Shown piece after piece: positions 1-5,501 of a stretch of 8,222 nucleotides of DNA. A program made the translations under genes and the position numbers. Under the pieces are notes generated by a model. The model saw only the letters and a program-made list of their open reading frames with translations. It made no database searches and was not told the DNA's origin. This DNA comes from Clostridia bacterium (GTDB lineage Bacteria > Bacillota > Clostridia > Saccharofermentanales > UBA5734): NCBI GenBank assembly GCA_018056585.1, contig JAGPFK010000042.1, forward strand, positions 1 through 8,222, written 5' to 3'. Positions within the stretch are counted from its first letter, which is position 1, and every line of letters starts with the position of its first letter.

Positions 1-276
1 AAAGTCAACGTTTTCTTTTCGGCATAGATCGATGCCTTCATAAACAAGGGTATCCCGTGGATTGGGCACCGCGCCTCCAAGCGCAAGCCAGCTGATGCCG
101 GCAGCATCCAATGAATCCTGAACGCGTTCGAGCAACCCGCTTTGAACGGCAGAGCCGCGTCCATAATGGATGAGGACGCGTTGAGCTTTCCATTCGTGAC
201 AGAGTGAACCAACCTCATTTTCACGGTGTTTTCCGAAGATAAACCGTGTTGGGCTGTAGTAGTTAAAATCAAGCAT
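1..276 (-). CDS. Iron-containing alcohol dehydrogenase, butanol dehydrogenase type (N-terminal part, cut by window edge)
   Basis: Ninety-two codons read from an ATG at 276 and stay open to the window edge, so only the N-terminus is seen; the family is usually near 390 residues. The protein starts MLDFNYYSPTRFIFGK and carries LGGAVPNPR (residues 66-74) and LVYEGIDLCRKENVDF (77-92), the typical N-terminal signatures of cytosolic iron-dependent alcohol dehydrogenases of the BdhA/YqhD group, which reduce aldehydes such as butyraldehyde with NAD(P)H. The GGGS cofactor loop and the metal-binding His/Asp residues would lie beyond the edge, so activity cannot be judged. An AGGAGG at 282-287, five bases before the ATG, fixes the start. 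It follows glnS after 48 nt with no convincing terminator, so it is probably the third gene of the gltX-glnS transcript, an unusual partner for tRNA synthetases. Substrate is not predictable from this part. Confidence 0.88.
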   Translation of the reverse strand, partial: MLDFNYYSPTRFIFGKHRENEVGSLCHEWKAQRVLIHYGRGSAVQSGLLERVQDSLDAAGISWLALGGAVPNPRDTLVYEGIDLCRKENVDF

Positions 277-281
277 GGGAA

Positions 282-287
282 CCTCCT
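282..287 (-). promoter_or_regulatory. Ribosome binding site of the alcohol dehydrogenase gene
   Basis: AGGAGG on the minus strand, five bases upstream of the ATG at 276-274. It gives this gene its own strong translation signal inside the probable gltX-glnS operon. Confidence 0.8.
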
Positions 288-324
288 CTTTGAACCTGGG
301 CAACGTGGCCCCTGTGCAGCCAGA

Positions 325-2022
325 TCAGATCCGATAACTGTCTTTAAGAGAAACAGACTGGTTAAAAACAAGATGATCCGGCCGGCTGTCAACCGAATCC
401 AGACAAAAATAGCCATGGCGCAGGAATTGAAAGGAAGCCGGCGGCGTTTTCCCTGAAACGCTGGCTTCAACCTTGCAGTTTGTCAGGGTGATCAGGGAAT
501 GCTCATTCAGGCATTCCATGAAATCACAATCTGCCGCGTCCGGGTCCGGAACCCGGAATAAATAATCATAACGCCTGACCTCAGCCTCAATGGCGTTTTG
601 TGTGTCAACCCAATGAATGGTCCCTTTGATCCGGCGGCCATCAGGCGTATTGCCGCCGGATGTAGCCGGATCATAGGTTGCATGAACCTCGATCACATTT
701 CCATTTTCATCACGTCTGCAACCGGTGCATTTGATGATATAGGCAGACTTCAAGCGGACTTCATTGCCTGGGTAAAGGCGAAAATACTTTTTAGGGGGTA
801 TTTCCATGAAATCATCGGCCTCGATCCAGAGCTCTCTGGAAAAAGGAATGGGGCGCGTTCCTTCTTCTGGTTTTTCCGGATTGTTTTCTATATAAAATGT
901 CTCGGTTTGCCCCCCCGGATAATTGTCGATAATCAGCCGGACCGGATTGAGAACAGCCATAAGACGCGGAGCGGACTGATTGAGTTCTTCACGCAGGCAG
1001 TGTTCCAGGAAAGCATAGTCAACGGTGCTGTTGACCTTTGAAACGCCAATCCGATCACAAAATGTTCGAATCGAGCTGGGTGTATAACCGCGGCGGCGCA
1101 GGCCTGACAATGTCGGCATGCGTGGATCATCCCATCCGGCCACTTTCCCTGTCTCGACGAGCTGTCGGAGCTTTCTCTTGCTGAGAACCGTATAGTTGAT
1201 GTTTAACCGCGCAAATTCGATTTGCCGTGGTCTGGACGGAAGATCGTCCAGGTTGTCGATCACCCATTCATAGAGGGGACGGTGATCCTCGAACTCCAAA
1301 GAACAAAGGGAATGGGTGATGCCTTCAAGGGCGTCTTCAATCGGATGAGCATAGTCATACATGGGATAAATGCACCAGGCATCGCCCGTGCGATGGTGAG
1401 GCACATGCAGGATACGGTAAAGGACAGGATCCCGCATATTGAAATTTCCAGAGGCCAGATCGATCTTTGCCCGAAGCGTCATCGCTCCATCTGGAAAATC
1501 GCCGTTTTTCATGCGTTCAAAAAGCATGAGGTTTTCCTCAACAGGACGATCACGCCAGGGGCTGGGTATTGCCGGCGTCGTCAGGGTACCGCGCGATTCT
1601 CGAATTTGTTCCGGTGTCAGCTCACAGACAAATGCCAGTCCTTTGCGAATCAATTGGCACGCCAGTTCATACATTTCCGGAAAATAATCCGATGCATAGT
1701 AAAAACGATCTTCCCAGTCGTAGCCGAGCCAATGAATGTCTTCTTTGATGGATTCGATGTAAAGAACATCCTCTTTGCTGGGATTGGTGTCGTCCATGCG
1801 CAAATTGCATAGACCGCCAAAGCGTTTGGCTGTTTCAAAATTGATAACAACTGCCTTGGCGTGACCAATGTGCAGGTAGCCGTTTGGTTCGGGCGGGAAT
1901 CGTGTGTGAACGGTTCGTCCTTCAAAACGGCCGCCTTTTGAAAGGTCCTCGATAATCAATTCATCGATAAAATTTGTCGGCTGAACAAGAAGGGGATCTT
2001 GGTTGTTTTCATTTTTTGCCAC
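325..2022 (-). CDS. glnS: Glutaminyl-tRNA synthetase (GlnRS)
   Basis: Class I aminoacyl-tRNA synthetase that attaches glutamine to tRNA(Gln) with ATP in the cytosol. The 565-residue length fits the bacterial family (E. coli about 554). The Rossmann-fold signature PPEPNGYLHIGHAK (residues 43-56, HIGH at 51-54) and the KMSKS-like loop VLSKRK (279-284) are intact. The stretch YPMYDYAHPIEDALEGITHS (219-238), followed by LEFEDHRPLYEW, is the GlnRS version of the amino-acid pocket and separates it from GluRS. The two beta-barrel anticodon-binding domains fill roughly 350-565. Translation starts at a GTG (2022-2020), preceded at seven bases by GGAGG that lies just after the gltX stop; no ATG start is possible near the N-terminus. 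It follows gltX by 14 nt and is surely cotranscribed. Most Gram-positive bacteria lack GlnRS and make Gln-tRNA(Gln) through GatCAB, so glnS here points to a lineage that acquired the direct route. Confidence 0.97.
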   Translation of the reverse strand: MAKNENNQDPLLVQPTNFIDELIIEDLSKGGRFEGRTVHTRFPPEPNGYLHIGHAKAVVINFETAKRFGGLCNLRMDDTNPSKEDVLYIESIKEDIHWLGYDWEDRFYYASDYFPEMYELACQLIRKGLAFVCELTPEQIRESRGTLTTPAIPSPWRDRPVEENLMLFERMKNGDFPDGAMTLRAKIDLASGNFNMRDPVLYRILHVPHHRTGDAWCIYPMYDYAHPIEDALEGITHSLCSLEFEDHRPLYEWVIDNLDDLPSRPRQIEFARLNINYTVLSKRKLRQLVETGKVAGWDDPRMPTLSGLRRRGYTPSSIRTFCDRIGVSKVNSTVDYAFLEHCLREELNQSAPRLMAVLNPVRLIIDNYPGGQTETFYIENNPEKPEEGTRPIPFSRELWIEADDFMEIPPKKYFRLYPGNEVRLKSAYIIKCTGCRRDENGNVIEVHATYDPATSGGNTPDGRRIKGTIHWVDTQNAIEAEVRRYDYLFRVPDPDAADCDFMECLNEHSLITLTNCKVEASVSGKTPPASFQFLRHGYFCLDSVDSRPDHLVFNQSVSLKDSYRI

Positions 2023-2036
2023 GAAAATACCTCCAC

Positions 2037-3506
2037 TTAAGCTTTTTGAGCGGATTTTGTTTCTGTCTTTAAACGCTCGATGGCAACCCGGATTCGTTCA
2101 AGCGCTTCGGATCGGCCCAGAATAACGGCGATCTCGACGGCGCCGCCGGGTGTCACCGCTTGGCCGGACAGTGCGATGCGCAGCGGCCACATGATCTGCC
2201 CGGTTTTCAAAGACAATCGGTCGGCTAATTCGATAAGCGCTTCATGAATGGCCGATCTGTTCCAATCCGGTAAACTGGAAAGACAATCATAGATAATCGG
2301 TAATATTTCAGCTGCCTGCTCTTTACTTGTTTTATTTTTCTTATGATCGAACAAATCCAGTTCGTAGGGCTTCCGTTCGACTAAAAATTGCAGCATCTCG
2401 TCCAGGTCTTTCAACCGAATAAGGCGTGGCTGCAACAACTCGGCCAGTAATTCTTCCTCCGGGATGTTTCCATTGAACAGCCGTATCAGGGAGGGGCGAA
2501 TCCAAGAAAGGAATTCATCACGACTCATGGCGCGTATGTAGGCGGCATTAAACCAAGCCAGTTTATCGTAATCAAAAACAGACGGGGATTTACTGATTCT
2601 GTCAATGGAAAAAACCTTGCAAAGCTCATCAATCGTGAACAATTCACGGTTTTCTTCAGGACACCAGCCCAGCAAGGCAATGGCATTGATGATCGCTTGT
2701 GGAAGATAGCCTTCTTCGACCAATGCTTCAAAACTGGTTGCCCCATGCCGTTTGGAGAGTTTTCGCCCGTCTTTGCCAACAATTAAAGGCAAGTGCACAT
2801 AGGTTGGAATTTCCCAGCCAAACGCCTCGTACAACAAATTATATTTGGGTGTTGAGGATAAATATTCAGAGCCACGGACCACATGGCTGATCAACATCAG
2901 ATGATCATCGATGACGTTGGCAAAATTGTAAGTGGGATAACCATCGGATTTGAGAAGAATCTGATCCTCGAGCTCTTGATTGTCAACGGTAATGGAACCA
3001 TAAACGGCATCCTCAAAAGCAGTGGTACCGGAAAGCGGCATTTTTTGCCTGATGACGTATGGAACACCGCTTTTTAGCAGCGTTTGCACTTCGGTTGGTG
3101 CCAGCTCGCGGCAATGGCGATCATAGCCGCCGCCTTCTGTTGTTTTTCTCAGCTGCACAAGGCGTTCCTTACTGCAAAAACAGTAATATGCCCGGCCTTT
3201 TGAAACCAGCTCCTCGGCAAAGGGGCGGTAGATGGAGAGGCGTTCGCTCTGAATATACGGCCCATAAGGGCCGCCGATGTCCGGGCCCTCATCATGTTTG
3301 ATCCCAACAGCCCGCAAGGTATTGTAGATGGCATCCACAGCGCCTTCTACTTGCCGCTCCTGATCCGTGTCCTCAATTCGTAAAATGAATGTGCCGCCCA
3401 TTGAACGGGCAATCAGAAAAGCGTAGAGGGCTGTTCGTAAATTTCCGATGTGCATGATCCCTGTTGGGCTGGGAGCAAAACGGGTTCGAACCGTTTTTGA
3501 GGTCAT
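2037..3506 (-). CDS. gltX: Glutamyl-tRNA synthetase (GluRS)
   Basis: Charges tRNA(Glu) with glutamate using ATP; cytosolic class Ib synthetase. The protein is 489 residues, normal for bacteria. Visible motifs are RFAPSPTGIMHIGNLRTALY (residues 9-28, HIGH-type HIGN at 19-22), LRIEDTDQER (42-51), a zinc-type cluster C109, C111, Y128 and C132 in the acceptor-stem region, and the KMSKS-type loop KLSKRHG (249-255). The helical anticodon-binding domain fills about 320-489. The ATG at 3506 is preferred because AAGGAGG (3516-3522) lies nine bases upstream and the protein then begins MTSKTVRTRFAPSPTG, the expected family N-terminus; an in-frame ATG at 3542 would add 12 Arg/His-rich residues and lacks a good binding site. 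It is the first gene of the minus-strand operon. Whether it also mischarges tRNA(Gln) cannot be read from sequence alone, but the neighbouring glnS makes that unnecessary. Confidence 0.97.
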   Translation of the reverse strand: MTSKTVRTRFAPSPTGIMHIGNLRTALYAFLIARSMGGTFILRIEDTDQERQVEGAVDAIYNTLRAVGIKHDEGPDIGGPYGPYIQSERLSIYRPFAEELVSKGRAYYCFCSKERLVQLRKTTEGGGYDRHCRELAPTEVQTLLKSGVPYVIRQKMPLSGTTAFEDAVYGSITVDNQELEDQILLKSDGYPTYNFANVIDDHLMLISHVVRGSEYLSSTPKYNLLYEAFGWEIPTYVHLPLIVGKDGRKLSKRHGATSFEALVEEGYLPQAIINAIALLGWCPEENRELFTIDELCKVFSIDRISKSPSVFDYDKLAWFNAAYIRAMSRDEFLSWIRPSLIRLFNGNIPEEELLAELLQPRLIRLKDLDEMLQFLVERKPYELDLFDHKKNKTSKEQAAEILPIIYDCLSSLPDWNRSAIHEALIELADRLSLKTGQIMWPLRIALSGQAVTPGGAVEIAVILGRSEALERIRVAIERLKTETKSAQKA

Positions 3507-3515
3507 GTTGATGTG

Positions 3516-3522
3516 CCTCCTT
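3516..3522 (-). promoter_or_regulatory. Ribosome binding site deciding the gltX start
   Basis: AAGGAGG on the minus strand, nine bases before the ATG at 3506. It selects that codon over the in-frame ATG at 3542, which lies upstream of this site. Confidence 0.8.
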
Positions 3523-3594
3523 CGACCATGACGGCCTGACACAATGGACTGTTTGCCATTTGTTCACAAAAGTTCATGATTCATAATTGAAACA

Positions 3595-3600
3595 TATGAT
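3595..3600 (+). promoter_or_regulatory. Candidate -10 element for the DUF5685/J-domain cassette
   Basis: TATGAT matches the -10 consensus at five of six positions and would give a leader of about 60 nt before the first gene of the cassette. The -35 is poor (TTCATG at 3573-3578). It overlaps the gltX -10 on the other strand. A perfect TTGACA at 3619-3624 looks like a -35, but its -10 would fall in a palindrome and transcription would begin inside the ribosome binding site, so I do not favour it. Confidence 0.25.
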
Positions 3601-3625
3601 ACCATAGACTAATCAGAATTGACAG
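3596..3625 (-). promoter_or_regulatory. Candidate promoter of the gltX-glnS operon
   Basis: On the minus strand there is an extended -10, TGG followed by TATCAT (-10 at 3596-3601), with a fair -35 CTGTCA (3620-3625) at 18-bp spacing. The transcript leader would be only about 80 to 90 nt, too short for a T-box riboswitch, so the operon does not seem to be controlled by uncharged tRNA in that way. A -10-like TATGAT occupies almost the same bases on the plus strand. This is a consensus match only. Confidence 0.4.
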
Positions 3626-3638
3626 AATCAAGATCTTA

Positions 3639-3650
3639 CGCAAATTTGCG
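3639..3650. repeat. 12-bp perfect palindrome CGCAAATTTGCG before the cassette
   Basis: A perfect dyad directly abutting the AAGGAG ribosome binding site (3651-3656) of the DUF5685-like gene. It could be an operator, or pair in mRNA next to the translation signal. One or two palindromes of this size are expected by chance in a window this long, so only its position makes it notable. Confidence 0.3.
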
Positions 3651-3662
3651 AAGGAGCGAGAG

Positions 3663-4520
3663 TTGTCTATGTTCGGCTATGTCCGACCACTGAAGCCGGA
3701 ATTGCTTGTCCGGGAATACAGTCGTTATCGTTCTGTTTATTGCGGCCTTTGCACACAGATTGGACGCGATTACGGTCAGCTGCCCAGATTTGCAGTCAAC
3801 TACGACTTGACCCTGCTTTCTTTATTATTGTTGTCGCTAGCAGAGGATCAGCCTAAGGAAGAGATGAGAGGCTGCGTTCTCAATCCTTTGGCGCGCAAAG
3901 CGATGGCCATTGGCGGCGCAGTCTTACAGCATTGCGCGGCACTTTCTGTTTTGCTTGCCTTTTATGCGGCCGATGATCAGGTCCGGGATCAAGAGGCTCA
4001 GTCGGCCCGATTTATTCGACTTGCCTTTTCAGTTGCGAAAAAACGCGCGGCGAAAACCTTCCCGGTTTATGATCAGGTCATCCGGCAGGGGCTTTCGGAA
4101 TTGTCACAAGCGGAACAACAAACGCCGGATCCGGCCGCAGCGAACATCTTTGGGGCTATGCTGCAGCAGCTTTTTAAAGAAACGGCTTGTCAGACTGGCC
4201 TGGAAAAAGGCCCTGTTCTGGATGCTTTAGGGCTTTTAGGTTATGATTTAGGTCGTTGGATCTTTCTGGTTGACGCCATTGACGATTGGGAGGACGATTG
4301 CGATCACAACAGGTGGAACCCCTTTGGATTGCAACGCAGCTTGCCTGAAGCCAGAGCGCGGGCTTCAACTTTGCTGTCAGAGCTGGAAATGGCACTGGAT
4401 CGAACAGCGGCGCTTTTGCCTTATGTCCAGGATAGCGGCTTAATGGAAAACATCTTTACACTTGGCCTTCCGGCTGTCAGCCAAAAAGTTCTTTCAGGCA
4501 TGCCGCTGGGTAAGTTATAA
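3663..4520 (+). CDS. DUF5685-like helical protein with two Asp-rich motifs
   Basis: Function unknown. The N-terminus MFGYVRPLKPELLVREY with YCGLC (C27, C30) is what I recall for the clostridial DUF5685 family. Further on are C71, H90/C91, a first acidic motif YAADDQVRD (D104, D105, D109), a second motif VDAIDDWEDD (residues 203-212, including DDWED at 207-211) and HNRWNPF (215-221). No signal peptide or clear membrane segment is evident; composition suggests mostly alpha-helix and a cytosolic protein. Two Asp-rich motifs about 100 residues apart in a helical protein recall the Mg-diphosphate sites of isoprenoid synthases, but that is inference only. The start is ambiguous: TTG at 3663 sits six bases after AAGGAG, while ATG at 3669 gives the usual MFGYV start with a 12-base spacer; the difference is two residues. 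It heads the cassette, 51 nt before the J-domain gene. Confidence 0.85.
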   Translation: MSMFGYVRPLKPELLVREYSRYRSVYCGLCTQIGRDYGQLPRFAVNYDLTLLSLLLLSLAEDQPKEEMRGCVLNPLARKAMAIGGAVLQHCAALSVLLAFYAADDQVRDQEAQSARFIRLAFSVAKKRAAKTFPVYDQVIRQGLSELSQAEQQTPDPAAANIFGAMLQQLFKETACQTGLEKGPVLDALGLLGYDLGRWIFLVDAIDDWEDDCDHNRWNPFGLQRSLPEARARASTLLSELEMALDRTAALLPYVQDSGLMENIFTLGLPAVSQKVLSGMPLGKL

Positions 4521-4571
4521 TGAATCTGGCTGAATCGCCGCGGATTGAAAAAAGGTGGGAAAGGATTCTTT

Positions 4572-4976
4572 ATGGCAAAGTCACCTTATGAAGTTTTGGG
4601 TGTCAAACCCGGAGCTTCTGAAGAAGAAATTAAAAAAGCATATCGTCAGCTGGTTAAGAAATATCATCCTGACAACTATAAAAACCATCCATTGGAGGAC
4701 CTGGCCAAGGAAAAAATGCAGGAGATCAACGATGCTTATGATCGGTTGACGAATCCGGACAGGAAGCAATCAGCCTGGCAAGATGATCCATCCGCGCAAA
4801 CTGAGAAGAACCAAGCCCAAGGCCCATATTGGCAACAGCAGGGACAGCGCCGTCAAGGTCCCTACTACAGCCAGGGCAGCCTTTGCGGGGCAGATCCATG
4901 CAGTACGCTGAGCTGCCTTTGCTGCTCTGATACCTGCTGTGAATGCCTGGGCGGTGACTTGTGTGAGTGCTGTTGA
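4572..4976 (+). CDS. Short J-domain (DnaJ-type) co-chaperone with Cys-rich tail
   Basis: Residues 4-65 form a J domain: SPYEVLGVKPGASEEEIKKAY, the HPD triad at 32-34 in KKYHPDNY, and helix IV with INDAYDRL. The HPD motif stimulates the ATPase of an Hsp70 (DnaK) partner. It is not DnaJ itself: at 134 residues it lacks the CXXCXGXG zinc repeats and the client-binding domains. A Gln-rich linker (about 75-102) leads to a tail with 11 cysteines in the last 30 residues (C105 to C134), ending CCECLGGDLCECC, a likely metal or redox site or acylation target. Similar tails occur in clostridial J proteins as I recall them. The ATG at 4572 is chosen because AAAGG lies seven bases upstream and the J domain then begins at once; an in-frame TTG at 4545 would add nine residues. 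Its end overlaps the start of the next gene, implying coupled translation. Confidence 0.93.
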   Translation: MAKSPYEVLGVKPGASEEEIKKAYRQLVKKYHPDNYKNHPLEDLAKEKMQEINDAYDRLTNPDRKQSAWQDDPSAQTEKNQAQGPYWQQQGQRRQGPYYSQGSLCGADPCSTLSCLCCSDTCCECLGGDLCECC

Positions 4977-5490
4977 GTCGGAAAAGCGTGGAAAGACCAG
5001 GCGCCTCACGTATGGCGGCGTTCTGGGCGGATTGATCTTGCTGTTTCTGACCGCGTCTGCCTCGCTTCCAACGGCTGATTTTGCGTTTTTTACATTGACA
5101 TCTTTTGCGATGGCCATCTCCGTCATTGAAACCGGATGGACAGGTGGCTGCATCCTTTTTGTGTCAACAGCCCTCATCAGTCTGGCTTGGCCGGGCTGGC
5201 TGTTTTCCTGGCCGTTTATTCTTGTTTTTGGTCCCTATCCTCTCATCAGAGCACAGATTGATCAGCATCTGCCGCAACGCCTGGCTCAGATTGTTCGCCT
5301 CTTTGCAGGTTTTGTGCTTTCTGGAGCGGCTGCACTTTTATTCAAGCAGGTGACCGTTTTAACACGCATGGAGCGATTGGGGCAATGGCTTTGGCCCGCT
5401 CTATTAGCAATCGGCTTTGTTCTCGTATTTATTTATGATCTGGCTTTAAGCCTATTCATTGCCTTATACGGCAAACGGCTTCGAAAATAG
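4963..5490 (+). CDS. Polytopic membrane protein of unknown function, third gene of the cassette
   Basis: About 175 residues with five or six hydrophobic segments: roughly 18-34, 38-56, 61-76, 80-94, 108-128 and 143-170. The N-terminus is basic (KRGKTRR) before the first segment and the C-terminus ends KRLRK, which would place both ends in the cytosol if there are six spans. The stretch LPTADFAFFTLTSFAMAISV with the later FGPYPLIRA resembles a widespread but unnamed family of small clostridial membrane proteins; it also recalls ECF-transporter S components in size and hydrophobicity, but I see no substrate-defining motif. The start is uncertain: GTG at 4963 has a weak GGGCGG eight bases upstream, and GTGs at 4954 and 4939 are also in frame. 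All of them overlap the J-domain gene, so coupled translation is likely. The stop lies 11 nt from the converging stop of the S11 homologue. Confidence 0.8.
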   Translation: MSAVESEKRGKTRRLTYGGVLGGLILLFLTASASLPTADFAFFTLTSFAMAISVIETGWTGGCILFVSTALISLAWPGWLFSWPFILVFGPYPLIRAQIDQHLPQRLAQIVRLFAGFVLSGAAALLFKQVTVLTRMERLGQWLWPALLAIGFVLVFIYDLALSLFIALYGKRLRK

Positions 5491-5501
5491 CGGCAGGCCA
5501 A

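Noticed and set aside
277..324. Terminator between glnS and the alcohol dehydrogenase (GGGC...GCCC hairpin).
   Set aside because: Only four base pairs and no T-run follows in the direction of transcription.
1222..1812. A 196-codon plus-strand open frame antisense to glnS.
   Set aside because: It lies wholly inside the convincing GlnRS gene, starts without a ribosome binding site and gives a product with no recognisable features; it is a shadow of the opposite strand.
3507..3542. Longer gltX starting at the ATG at 3542.
   Set aside because: The extra 12 residues are Arg/His-rich and unlike the family, and the strong AAGGAGG at 3516-3522 serves the ATG at 3506 instead.
3507..3662. T-box riboswitch in front of gltX.
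   Set aside because: The leader would be under about 100 nt and shows no specifier stem, T-box-like bulge sequence or terminator hairpin.
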